From NCBI RefSeq assembly GCF_011759385.1, contig NZ_JAARLY010000006.1:62001-126000 (forward strand): a stretch of 64,000 nucleotides of DNA, in the 5' to 3' direction. Positions 18,185 through 26,528 of this stretch are shown piece after piece. Numbering within the stretch: the stretch's first letter is position 1; every line of letters starts with the position of its first letter. The position numbers were made by a program, and so were the translations under genes. The DNA is from Oleiagrimonas sp. C23AA. Its GTDB lineage: Bacteria; Pseudomonadota; Gammaproteobacteria; Xanthomonadales; Rhodanobacteraceae. The notes under the pieces are model-generated. The model had not been told where the DNA came from. It worked only from the letters and a program-made list of their open reading frames with translations, and did not search any database.

Positions 18185-20086
18185 TTAGTCCAGCCGCTTG
18201 AACTTGCCTTGCTTGAGCGCCTCGGCCAGGGTCTTGCGCACTTGCCGCTGGGCGCGTTCGCTGGCGGCCTGGCGGTCCTTGGACACCGCTTCGCGCTGCT
18301 TGGCAATGGTCTGGCGCTGGGCTTCCAGCTTCGCCCGTTGCGCTGCCATGCGCTTGTGCTGTGCGTCCTGACGGTTTTTGAGCCGGCTCATTTCGCCGCG
18401 GATGGCCTTCTCACGCGCGGCGATCTCACGCAGTCGAGCCTGGTGGTCGGCATCGTTGGCCGCCTGCTGCGAGAGATTGGCGGCCTGAAGTTCGGCACGC
18501 TCGCCATCAAGTTCGGCTTGCTTGCCGGCCAGTTGTCCCTCCAGCGCAGCGAGTGAGCCTTCCTCGGCCGCCAGGCCGCCCTCGCGTCCGGCGATTTCAC
18601 CTTCACGGCCGGCCAGGCGGCCTTCTTCCTGCGCGGCTTTGGTCAATGGCGCGTAGGCCTTGCTGATGCGATCGATGACGCCTTTGTCGTGCGTGACGTA
18701 GCGCGTGTCACCTTGGCGCAGCCATAGCGTGGGTTGATGCGTTGCGCCGGCGTGGTCACGTGCAAATGCTGCGTCCGCTTCCGACCCTATTACTTGCATC
18801 ATGTCATCAGTGATCAGCACATAGCCTTGCCTGGCGTGATCGTGGGTGTCGATGGTGACGTTGTGGAAATGGCGGCCGCCGTAGTCGGGGGCGGGAGGCG
18901 CTGGAGGCGCAGGTGGTGCCGGCGGCGGTGCAGGTGGTGCCGGCGGAAGCGGCACCGGTGCCGGTGGTGGTGCCTGCGGTGGTGTCGGCAGGGCTGCTGC
19001 GTTGCTCTGAACCTGCGTTTCGGCCGAGGCATGGGCGCTGGCGGTGGTCGCTGTCGGCGCCACGCGCGCCGTGACGCGATAGGGCACCAGGCCGGCAGCG
19101 GCAATGGCAATCACCAGCGCAAACTGCGTCAAACGGTGCTGTGAGTGGGGGCGATGCTGAAGCATGGTCAGGCGCCTCTTGAGGTGGCGGAAGGTCGGAG
19201 ATGCGCTGGCCAGGCCAGCGTGTGTCTGGGTGCTCACACCCAGGGTGAGCAAGAGCTGGCCGTAGGCCTGCGGTGCGATGTCGACATCGGCCAGCGCGCG
19301 GGTGTCGCAATCGGCCTCGCGTTCGATGGCGTATTCGCGTGCCGCCCAGTGTGCGACGGGATGGAAGAAGAACAGGCGCTGCGCCAGTGCCGGCAGCAGG
19401 CCCTGCCACAGATCGCCCCGATGCAGATGGGCCAGCTCGTGGCGCAGGGCCAGTACGACCTGCTCCTGGCTCAAGGCCATGCGGCTGGGCAACAACACGG
19501 TGGGGCGAAGCCAGCCGCTGACCTGCGGCGAGGTGATGTCGCGGCTGTGGCAAAGTGCCGGCGCCTTGCGCAAGCCCATGCGGCGGGCCTGGGCATCACA
19601 CAGCGCGAGCAATGCGGCATCGTCGCAGGAAGCGGCCTCCTTGCGCAGGCGCTGGGTGCGCAGACCGTGTCGGGCCGCCAGCGCCAGCTGTATCAGTACC
19701 AGCGCCAGCCAGGCGCCGGCCAGTGCATCGCGCCAGTCCAGTGGCGAGGTCTGGATGAACGCTTCGCTGTCACGCGTGGCGGACACGTCCTCGGCGTCAT
19801 GGCGGGTCCACTCGGGCGTGACTTCGGTCAGCGTGGTCGCAGGTGTCGTGGTCTGGACCGCAGGCGTCGGTGCGGACAGCAGCGGCAAGGGCAGCGGTGC
19901 GCCCCAGGTGAGCCCGATCAGCAGCTGCGCACTGACCAGCCACCACAAGCGGCTGCGCAGCGCCGGTGCCCAGTGCGGGCGAAGCCGCATCAGCCCGATC
20001 AGCACACCCGCCAGCACCACGCCTTGCAGCGATGTCCAGGTGAGGCGTTCCAGCAAGGCCAGCGAAAAGCTGTGCAAGGTGTCCAT
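18185..20086 (-). CDS. BlaR1/MecR1-like M56 membrane metallopeptidase with coiled-coil tail
   Basis: The 633-residue protein has N-terminal membrane helices (about 20-65 and 120-138) and a zinc-peptidase motif HELAH at 216-220, in the M56 fold (about 150-300). A further helix lies near 325. A proline-rich linker (PPAPVPLPPAPPAPPPAPPA) follows, then an extracytoplasmic domain, and a tail of seven-residue units (EGRLAGR, EGEIAGR, EGGLAAE, EGSLAAL, EGQLAGK). There is no penicillin-binding domain, unlike BlaR1. It overlaps functionally with the BlaI-like repressor 1 bp upstream: on signal, such peptidases relieve BlaI repression. Confidence 0.85.
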   Translation of the reverse strand: MDTLHSFSLALLERLTWTSLQGVVLAGVLIGLMRLRPHWAPALRSRLWWLVSAQLLIGLTWGAPLPLPLLSAPTPAVQTTTPATTLTEVTPEWTRHDAEDVSATRDSEAFIQTSPLDWRDALAGAWLALVLIQLALAARHGLRTQRLRKEAASCDDAALLALCDAQARRMGLRKAPALCHSRDITSPQVSGWLRPTVLLPSRMALSQEQVVLALRHELAHLHRGDLWQGLLPALAQRLFFFHPVAHWAAREYAIEREADCDTRALADVDIAPQAYGQLLLTLGVSTQTHAGLASASPTFRHLKRRLTMLQHRPHSQHRLTQFALVIAIAAAGLVPYRVTARVAPTATTASAHASAETQVQSNAAALPTPPQAPPPAPVPLPPAPPAPPPAPPAPPAPPAPDYGGRHFHNVTIDTHDHARQGYVLITDDMMQVIGSEADAAFARDHAGATHQPTLWLRQGDTRYVTHDKGVIDRISKAYAPLTKAAQEEGRLAGREGEIAGREGGLAAEEGSLAALEGQLAGKQAELDGERAELQAANLSQQAANDADHQARLREIAAREKAIRGEMSRLKNRQDAQHKRMAAQRAKLEAQRQTIAKQREAVSKDRQAASERAQRQVRKTLAEALKQGKFKRLD

Positions 20087-20087
20087 G

Positions 20088-20474
20088 TCAGCGCGCTCCG
20101 GGTTCGGATTTCAGCTTGGCGACCAGCGCCTGCAACTGGTCCAGCTCGTCATCGCTGACCTGGCCGCGTTCGGACATCCAGGCCACGAACGGCGACACCG
20201 AGCCGCCCAGGGTTTTCTCGACAAAGCTGCCCACGGCCTGGCGCATGGCTTCGCCGGGGCCGGTCGCGGTGCGGTAGCGGTAGACGGTGCCGACGCGCTG
20301 GCGCGCCAGGTACTGCTTGCTGCGCAGGCGTTCCATCATGGTCAGCACGGTGGAGCGGGCCAGGCCGCGCTGGGCGCCGAAGTCGGCCGCCACTTCGCCG
20401 ACCGAGGCATCCTCGTGCTCGGCCAGATAGTGCAGCAGCGCCAGTTCCTGATCGCCAATGGTGGAAGGAGGCAT
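20088..20474 (-). CDS. BlaI/MecI-family repressor
   Basis: This 128-residue winged-helix repressor has the family pattern IGDQELALLHYLAEHEDASVGEVAADF, then ARSTVLTMMERLRSKQYLARQRVGTVYRY, the recognition and wing region, and a short dimerisation C-terminus. It starts the two-gene operon with the M56 peptidase (stop and start 1 bp apart). It probably represses its own operon through the dyads at 20488-20530. Confidence 0.9.
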   Translation of the reverse strand: MPPSTIGDQELALLHYLAEHEDASVGEVAADFGAQRGLARSTVLTMMERLRSKQYLARQRVGTVYRYRTATGPGEAMRQAVGSFVEKTLGGSVSPFVAWMSERGQVSDDELDQLQALVAKLKSEPGAR

Positions 20475-20487
20475 GGGTAATCCATAT

Positions 20488-20530
20488 GACTACGTGTGTA
20501 GTCATCGTGCGCTTGACGACAGCTGTAGTC
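20488..20530. promoter_or_regulatory. Two BlaI-type operator dyads
   Basis: 20488-20503 reads GACTAC-GTGT-GTAGTC, a perfect 6-bp inverted repeat. 20515-20530 reads GACGAC-AGCT-GTAGTC, one base off perfect. Their centres are 27 bp apart and they lie 14 bp upstream of the BlaI-like start. The TAC/GTA core resembles the BlaI/MecI operator pattern TACA-n-TGTA. Confidence 0.75.
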
Positions 20531-20584
20531 AAGCATGACCTGCGGCAGGGGAGTTACCGGGTTTGTTGGCGCGGGGTGGCGCTC

Positions 20585-21028
20585 TTAATGGCTCAGCAAG
20601 GTGTCCAGTGAGCCACGCATGCGCACGTAGCGCACCGTGCCTTTCAGAAAGGGCACCGAGTCGACCTGGAAGCCAAAGCGCCGATAGAACGCGGTGGCAC
20701 TTTCGCGCGCATCGAACCACAGCGTGCCGACGCCTCGCGCGTGCAGCTGCCGGGCGCCTTCGCGAAGTAGCGCGCTGCCCAGCCCCTGGCCTTGCCAAAC
20801 CGTGGCCGTGGCGAACTTGCGCAAACGCGCCTGGCCCGGGCCGGGGACAAAAAACGAGGCCACACTGCATAGCTCGGTGCCGACAAAGGCGCCCAGATGC
20901 AGGCCCTCAGCATCGTCGGCCAGCCTCACCTCATCCAATGTGGCCTGTGGCCACAGCACCGCCTGGCGCAATGGCAGACATTGCGCGGCGGTGATGGGTT
21001 TGATGCGCTGATCGGGCGGGCGATTCAT
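20585..21028 (-). CDS. GNAT-family N-acetyltransferase
   Basis: The 147-residue protein has the GNAT core: SFFVPGPGQARLRKFATATVWQGQGLGSALLREGA carries the acetyl-CoA loop (Q-G-Q-G-L-G). The last strand and helix follow in ESATAFYRRFGFQVDSVPFLKGT. It should acetylate an amine using acetyl-CoA; the substrate is unknown. It stands alone between the BlaI operon and nrdB. Confidence 0.87.
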   Translation of the reverse strand: MNRPPDQRIKPITAAQCLPLRQAVLWPQATLDEVRLADDAEGLHLGAFVGTELCSVASFFVPGPGQARLRKFATATVWQGQGLGSALLREGARQLHARGVGTLWFDARESATAFYRRFGFQVDSVPFLKGTVRYVRMRGSLDTLLSH

Positions 21029-21134
21029 GGCCGGAAAGTCTAGCCGATACCCATCCGTGCGGGATCGGTATCGGCCTTTGGAGCCGTGCCATGACGGGGC
21101 GTATGTAAGAAATGGCGATAAAATGCAACGCCGT

Positions 21135-22160
21135 TTAGAAGGCCATATCGAACGACACTTCGCCTTCCACGCCTACCTGGTAGGCCGACACGCGGCGCTC
21201 GAAGAAGTTGGTCACTTCCTGCACGTCCTGCAGATCCATGAAATCGAACGGGTTCTTGGCGCCGTACTTCTTGGTCATGCCCAGCTGGCCAAGGCGCTGG
21301 TCGGCGCAGTATTCCAGGTACTGGCGCATGTCCTTGACCGACAGCCCGACCACGCCGCCGGAGAGCACGTCTTCGGCAAACTGCGTTTCGCAGGCGATGG
21401 CCTCTTCCAGCATCTGTTCCACATCCTCGCGCATCTGCGCGTCGAACAATTCGGGCTCTTCCTCGCGCACGGTGCGCACCACCTCGAAGGCAAAGGCCAT
21501 ATGCCCGGATTCGTCACGGAACACCCAGTTGGTGCCCGAGGCCAGCCCGTGCAGCAGGCCGCGCGAGCGCAGGTAGTACACGTAGGCGAAGGCGGCAAAA
21601 AAGAACAGGCCTTCGATGCAGGCGGCAAAGCAGATCAGGTTGAGCAGGAATTGGCGCCGATGCTCACGTGTTTCCAGGCGATCGAGGTTCTGCACCGAGT
21701 CGATCCACTTGAAGCAGAACTCGCCCTTCTTGCGGATCGAAGGGATGTTCTCAATCGCATCGAAGGCCTGTCGGCGCTGGTCCGGGTCGGGAATGTAGGT
21801 ATCCAGCAGGGTCAGGTAGAACTGCACATGCAGCGCTTCCTCATACAACTGGCGCGAGAGGAACATGCGCGCCTCGGGCGAGTTGATGTGCTGGTAGAGG
21901 TTGAGCACCAGGTTGTTGGAAACGATGGTGTCGCCGGTAGCGAAGAACGCTACCAGACGATGGATCAGGTGCCGGTCGGCCTCGCTCATCTTCGATTTCA
22001 GGTCGCTGGTGTCGATGGAAAAATCCACCTCCTCCACCGTCCAGGTATTGCGGATCGCCGCCCGGTACATCTCGTAGAACGTCGGATAGCGCATCGGACG
22101 CAGGGTGAGTTCGAAGCCAGGGTTGAGCAGGCGACTACTTTGGCTGGATGTGGATGACAT
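21135..22160 (-). CDS. nrdB: Class Ia ribonucleotide reductase beta subunit
   Basis: NrdB houses the diiron-tyrosyl radical cofactor that drives ribonucleotide reduction by NrdA. The 341-residue protein shows the metal ligands and radical Tyr in RQLYEEALHVQFYLTLLD (Glu, His, and Tyr at the position of E. coli Tyr122), and FAACIEGLFFFAAF and FRDESGHMAFAFEVVR for the second Glu pair and His. It is read in the same direction as nrdA but is separated from it by 735 bp holding an oppositely oriented GIY-YIG gene. Confidence 0.94.
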   Translation of the reverse strand: MSSTSSQSSRLLNPGFELTLRPMRYPTFYEMYRAAIRNTWTVEEVDFSIDTSDLKSKMSEADRHLIHRLVAFFATGDTIVSNNLVLNLYQHINSPEARMFLSRQLYEEALHVQFYLTLLDTYIPDPDQRRQAFDAIENIPSIRKKGEFCFKWIDSVQNLDRLETREHRRQFLLNLICFAACIEGLFFFAAFAYVYYLRSRGLLHGLASGTNWVFRDESGHMAFAFEVVRTVREEEPELFDAQMREDVEQMLEEAIACETQFAEDVLSGGVVGLSVKDMRQYLEYCADQRLGQLGMTKKYGAKNPFDFMDLQDVQEVTNFFERRVSAYQVGVEGEVSFDMAF

Positions 22161-22257
22161 GGCAGATTCCTTAAATGGTGTGTCGTCTAATGCGCAGCAT
22201 GTGTATCTATCAGGCAGCGGCCAAGTGCGGCGCTAGGGACTTGCATGGTGTCGCGGC

Positions 22258-22294
22258 GAGGGACGAGGGCGCTGGATTCCAGCTTTCGCTGGAA
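22258..22294. repeat. REP-like palindrome
   Basis: ATTCCAGC-TTTC-GCTGGAAT followed by GACG forms an 8-bp hairpin with a tetraloop. It belongs to the same family as the copies at 22803 and 28565 and to the widespread GTCATTCCAGCGAAAGCTGG-type repeats. Confidence 0.7.
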
Positions 22295-22351
22295 TGACGA
22301 GATAGCTGGCTTTAGGGTTGAGTGAGCTCTGAGTGGAAAAGGACTTCCTTC

Positions 22352-22648
22352 ATGCGCGAGCGGGCGCCTTGCGTGTATCTGCTTGCCAGTCGACGTAACG
22401 GCACCCTTTATGTGGGCGTGACGTCCAATCTGGTGGCCCGAATCTGGCAGCATCGTCAACAAGTGATGGCCGGATTTACCCAGCGTTATCGCGTACATCG
22501 TCTGGTCTGGTTTGAAATGCATCACGACATGCGTTCAGCCATAGTGCGGGAGAAGGCGATTAAGGCCTGGCGACGTGCCTGGAAGATCCAGCTGATTGAG
22601 GCCTCCAATCCGTATTGGCGTGATCTCTACTCGGAGATCTGCGGTTGA
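22352..22648 (+). CDS. Small GIY-YIG nuclease-family protein
   Basis: This 98-residue protein matches the compact GIY-YIG family (COG2827 type): VYLLASRRNGTLYVGVTSNLVARIWQHR holds the variant GIY and YIG strands and the catalytic Arg region, and EASNPYWRDLY the acidic end. AAAAGGA precedes the ATG at 22352; the frame open to 22322 is not needed. It sits on the opposite strand between nrdA and nrdB and is flanked by REP palindromes on both sides. The function of these small proteins is not settled; DNA nicking or repair is possible. Confidence 0.85.
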   Translation: MRERAPCVYLLASRRNGTLYVGVTSNLVARIWQHRQQVMAGFTQRYRVHRLVWFEMHHDMRSAIVREKAIKAWRRAWKIQLIEASNPYWRDLYSEICG

Positions 22649-22802
22649 ATGGCACGTCGTGGCGGTGACTCGCTGGCGTCTGCTCACACGGTGTAGAACT
22701 GGTTGTGTCACACATATGCTTCTAGCTGCAGCGCCATAGACACTGGATGCCAGCATTGATTGAATCGACGCGAGCTTTGCGCTGCCTCTCGCGCTTAGCT
22801 CG

Positions 22803-22862
22803 TCGTCCCAGCGAAAGCTGGGACCCAGCGCCTTTTTCTTTCAAAGGCGGGGCGCTGGGTCG
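22803..22862. repeat. REP-like double hairpin
   Basis: GTCCCAGC-GAAA-GCTGGGAC (22805-22824) is a perfect 8-bp hairpin. It is followed by ACCCAGCGCC and GGCGCTGGGT (ending 22861) that form a second stem. It is related to the copies at 22258 and 28565 and lies 34 bp downstream of the nrdA stop. Confidence 0.75.
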
Positions 22863-22895
22863 ATAGCCGCTACCGGGAAGGCAGCACTCCTCGCT

Positions 22896-25430
22896 CTACT
22901 GGCACGCCTCGCAGTACTCGGGGTTTTCCAGCGAGCACACCACGGCGGCGTTGGCGTTGGTGGTGTCGTCCGGTTTGGTTTTTGCCGCCTCGCCGCTGCC
23001 GACGGTGGTCTTGGCGATCTTGGTGGCCGGGCGCGAGCGCAGGTAGTAGGTGGTCTTGATGCCCGACTTCCACGCGTACATGTACATGGACGATAGCTGG
23101 CCGATGTTCGGGTTTTCCATGAACAGGTTCAGTGACTGGCTCTGGTCGATGTAGGCGCCGCGCGCGGCGGCGTGGTCGATCAGGGCTTTCTGCGGCAGCT
23201 CCCAGGCGGTGCGGTAGATGTGGCGAAGCGCTTCGGGAATGGCGCTGATGCCCTGGATGGAGCCGTCGGCCATCTTGATGGCGTCACGCACTTCGGCCGT
23301 CCAAAGGCCCAGCGTTTTCAGCTCATCGACCAGGTGACGGTTGATCACCAGGAAGTCGCCGGACAGCGTTTCGCGCTTGAACAGGTTGGACACCTGCGGC
23401 TCGATGCACTCGTAGCAGCCGGCGATCGAGGCGATGGTCGCGGTCGGCGCAATGGCGATCAGCAGCGAGTTGCGCAGGCCCTTGTCGACAATGGCCTGGC
23501 GCAGCGTGGCCCAGCGTTCGGGCTGATGTGGTGCGGTGCCGTCCCAGTGGTCGAATTGCAATTGGCCGCGTGCGGCGCGGGTATCGGCAAAGGCGGCGTG
23601 CGCGCCCAGTTCCTCGGCCAGCTCGCACGAGGTGGCCAGGGCGTGGAAGTAGATTTCCTCGGCAATGCGCGCCGACATGGCCTTGGCTTCGTCGCTGTCG
23701 AAGCCCAGACGCAGACGGAAGAACACATCCTGCAGACCCATCACGCCCAGGCCTACCGGGCGCCACTTCATGTTGGCGCGACGTGCGGTGTCGATCGGGT
23801 AGAAGTTCAGATCGATCACGCGGTCGAGCTGGCGCACGGCGGTACGCACGGTGTCGGCCAGCTTGTCGTAGTCAAAGCTCCAGTGACCGTCGGCCTCGCG
23901 CTGCATGTGCCGCGACAGGTTGATCGAGCCCAGGTTGCACACCGCCGTCTCGTTGCCCGAGGTCACTTCCAGGATCTCGGTACACAGGTTGGAAAGGTGC
24001 ACCACGTTGCCGGCCACGGCGGTCTGGTTGCAGGTGGCGTTGGCACGATCCTTGAAGGTCATCCAGCCATTGCCGGTCTGCGCCAGGGTGCGCAGCATGC
24101 GCGCGTAGAGCTCGCGTGCCTTGAGTGTGCGCACGGCCTTGCCCTCGGCCTCGGCCTGCGTATAGACGCGCTCGAAAGTTTCACCCCAGGTGTCGACCAG
24201 CGCCGGCACCACCTTGGGATCGAACAGCGACCAGTCGCCATCCTCGGCCACGCGCTGCATGAAAAGGTCGGGAATCCAGTTGGCCAGGTTGAGGTTGTGC
24301 GTGCGCCGGGCCTCGTCGCCGGTGTTGTCGCGCAGCTCGAGGAATTCCTCGATGTCGGCGTGCCACGGTTCCAGGTACACGCAGGCCGCGCCCTTGCGCT
24401 TGCCGCCCTGATTGACCGCGGCCACCGAGGCATCCAGCGTTTTCAGCCACGGCACCAGACCGTTGGAATGGCCGTTGGTGCCACGGATCAGTGAGCCGCG
24501 CGAACGCACCCGCGAGTAGGCCAGGCCAATGCCGCCGGCAAATTTGGACAGCTTGGCGACATCGGCATATTTCTCGTAGATCGACTCCAGCGAGTCGGCC
24601 GGGGAATCGAGCAGGAAGCACGAGGACAGCTGCTCGTGCGCGGTGCCGGCGTTGAACAGCGTCGGCGAGCTGGGGATGTATTCCAGATGCGAGAGCAGGC
24701 GGTACAGCTCCAGCGTCTCGCCCATCTCACCGCCACCCAGGGCGCAGGCGATTCGCATGAAGAAATACGCCGGTGTTTCCAGCACATGGCGTTGTTCGGG
24801 ATGGCGCAGCAGGTAGCGGTCGTACACCGTGCGCAGGCCAAAATACTCGAAGCGGCGGGCCACTTCGCCATCGATGGCGTCATTGAGCTTGCGCGCATTG
24901 GCGGCCACGAAATCGCGCAGGCGCGCGTTGACCACGCCCAGCTCGGCGCCGCGTGCCACCGACTGCGAGAACGAGTGGATGTCCTGCGCGCCCACTTCCT
25001 TGTCGATGGTGGCGGCCAGCAGGCGCGCCGCCAACTGGCCGTATTCGGGTTCCTCGGCGGTCAGCGCGGCGGCGGTGCGGATCGACAGCTGGTCCAGTTC
25101 CAGCGTGGTCGCGCCGTCGTACAGGCCGCCCATGGTCTTGACCGCCACACGCATGGCATCGACCGCGTGCAGGCCTTCGGCGCAGCGCGCCACCGCGCGC
25201 ACGATCTTGTTCACGTCGACCGGCTCGCGCACGCCGTCGCGCTTGGTCACATGCATCTGCGCCGGGTTGTGCGGTGCGGTCAGTTCAAACGGCGGTTGCG
25301 CCGCTACCGGCGCCGACGGGCGGCTCAGCATGGGCGATTCGGCCGTTGCCGGTTCGGCCGGATGGCCATCGACGAGGGGTTCGGGGGACGCCACGGCGCT
25401 GCCGCGCGAGGCATCATCGAAAGGTTCCAT
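22896..25430 (-). CDS. nrdA: Class Ia ribonucleotide reductase alpha subunit
   Basis: NrdA reduces ribonucleoside diphosphates. The 844-residue protein has an N-terminal extension of about 60 residues, then an ATP-cone allosteric domain (MHVTKRDGVREPVDVNKIVRAV). The catalytic barrel shows the active-site segment CNLGSINLSRH, SPTLFNAGTAHEQLSSCFLLD and PTATIASIAGCYECIEPQ. The C-terminal redox pair is CEAC in its last five residues. GGAGG before the ATG at 25430 fixes the start; upstream ATGs up to 25502 lack it. A cobalamin riboswitch lies in its leader, so expression should drop when B12 is plentiful. Confidence 0.94.
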   Translation of the reverse strand: MEPFDDASRGSAVASPEPLVDGHPAEPATAESPMLSRPSAPVAAQPPFELTAPHNPAQMHVTKRDGVREPVDVNKIVRAVARCAEGLHAVDAMRVAVKTMGGLYDGATTLELDQLSIRTAAALTAEEPEYGQLAARLLAATIDKEVGAQDIHSFSQSVARGAELGVVNARLRDFVAANARKLNDAIDGEVARRFEYFGLRTVYDRYLLRHPEQRHVLETPAYFFMRIACALGGGEMGETLELYRLLSHLEYIPSSPTLFNAGTAHEQLSSCFLLDSPADSLESIYEKYADVAKLSKFAGGIGLAYSRVRSRGSLIRGTNGHSNGLVPWLKTLDASVAAVNQGGKRKGAACVYLEPWHADIEEFLELRDNTGDEARRTHNLNLANWIPDLFMQRVAEDGDWSLFDPKVVPALVDTWGETFERVYTQAEAEGKAVRTLKARELYARMLRTLAQTGNGWMTFKDRANATCNQTAVAGNVVHLSNLCTEILEVTSGNETAVCNLGSINLSRHMQREADGHWSFDYDKLADTVRTAVRQLDRVIDLNFYPIDTARRANMKWRPVGLGVMGLQDVFFRLRLGFDSDEAKAMSARIAEEIYFHALATSCELAEELGAHAAFADTRAARGQLQFDHWDGTAPHQPERWATLRQAIVDKGLRNSLLIAIAPTATIASIAGCYECIEPQVSNLFKRETLSGDFLVINRHLVDELKTLGLWTAEVRDAIKMADGSIQGISAIPEALRHIYRTAWELPQKALIDHAAARGAYIDQSQSLNLFMENPNIGQLSSMYMYAWKSGIKTTYYLRSRPATKIAKTTVGSGEAAKTKPDDTTNANAAVVCSLENPEYCEACQ

Positions 25431-25717
25431 GGGACGACCTCCGCTCTTAAAGGCGATCGAGGGCATGCCGTTCTGGTCATGCATCGCTCGTTGCCGGTTC
25501 AAGTTCCCGCTCCCGCGCGCGGGTCATTGAGGATTGCGCTTCAAGCAAGAGGCCACGCGACGCGATGCGGCCCGGCTGGGCATCCATGCGTGGATGCGCC
25601 CTTGCGGACCCCATCTGCGACGCGCCTCCCCGCGGAAGCGGTCACCCGCGCCGAAGCGTTCGCCTGCACTGTGCGTAGCGGCCATCTCACCGGCTGCGAC
25701 GCGAGGGCACACGAGCG

Positions 25718-25920
25718 CGCTCGACGTATCGGCAGGTCTTCGGACTTGCGGCACGGATCGCCTCGCGATCCACCTCGTCCTGCGCTTCCCAAGTGCGTTT
25801 CGCACCCAGTGCATCTGTCAGGAGTTGGAATTTCCGCCTACCGCTGCGGGGCAGTTCCGGACTTGCCCTGAGGCCTATGGCCCAGAGCGCACCGGATTCC
25901 CTTTTAAGCACACATCCCGG
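25718..25920 (-). promoter_or_regulatory. Cobalamin riboswitch upstream of nrdA
   Basis: Read on the minus strand this shows the conserved order of the B12 element: GGGAATCCGGTGC, then GGAACTGCCCCGCAGCGGTA, CACTGGGTG, TTGGGAAG, and finally AAGTCCGAAGACCTGCCG, the B12-box. It ends about 290 bases before the nrdA start. B12-sensing leaders on B12-independent RNR genes are established elsewhere; they switch off class Ia RNR when a B12-dependent enzyme can work. Confidence 0.9.
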
Positions 25921-25946
25921 ATGGGCCGTGTACACCGATGGAACAC

Positions 25947-25975
25947 AACATATGCGCGTGCCCTTGGTCCGTCAA
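25947..25975 (-). promoter_or_regulatory. Probable nrdA promoter
   Basis: On the minus strand TTGACG (25970-25975) and TATGTT (25947-25952) are 17 bp apart. They are placed to start the riboswitch transcript at about 25940. Confidence 0.6.
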
Positions 25976-26067
25976 CACGAAATATGGGTATGCGTGGCTG
26001 ATCAATGATTTGAGTTCATGACACTTGGCGCACTGTACTTGGGCGCGCCAAGCGGCTAGGCTTGCGC

Positions 26068-26345
26068 CCGTTTCGGGTGTCCGGCGTGCGGCTTTTTTTG
26101 CCACGCGCAGGATGAAACGGGAAGCCGGTGCGCGCCGGGTGTGAGCCATCACGCCAGGGTGCAAGGCCGGCGCTGCCCCCGCAACGGTAAGTCGTGTGCG
26201 CTCGATGCGTGTTTCGCGTATCGACCGGGTATCGATCGACGGCCTCAAGGCCACCCACTGCCGGCATGTGTCGGCGGGAAGGGCGATGGGTACCGAGCCT
26301 GTGTTCAAGGCTCAACCGACAAGCCCGGAGACCGGCCCGATGACA
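26068..26345 (+). promoter_or_regulatory. Cobalamin riboswitch upstream of btuB
   Basis: Conserved blocks appear in order: GGGAAGCCGGTG (about 26119), GAGCC, GCTGCCCCCGCAACGGTAA (about 26173), CCACTGCCGGC, GGCGGGAAGG and the B12-box AAGCCCGGAGACCGGCC near 26321-26337. It precedes btuB by about 185 bp, so adenosylcobalamin should repress receptor synthesis. A weak promoter (TTGAGT at 26010, TGTACT at 26034) could start it. Confidence 0.95.
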
Positions 26346-26528
26346 TGACCGCATGCCAGGTTGCGTGCGGTCGGGTGGAGGCATCGCGGTGGGCGATGGT
26401 CGGACCATGCGCGATGCCGTGCCGGCATTGGGTGTTCTGGCTTTTATGTTCCCGCGTGCCAACGTTATTGGCCTTAAGCCGCCCGCCGCACCGACGGGGT
26501 GTGGCGTCCATCAGGGAACCTAAACGAC

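Noticed and set aside
22352..22648. The GIY-YIG gene as an intron- or intein-type homing endonuclease
   Set aside because: Only the compact nuclease domain is present, no DNA-binding extension is seen, and nrdA and nrdB are intact without intron or intein.
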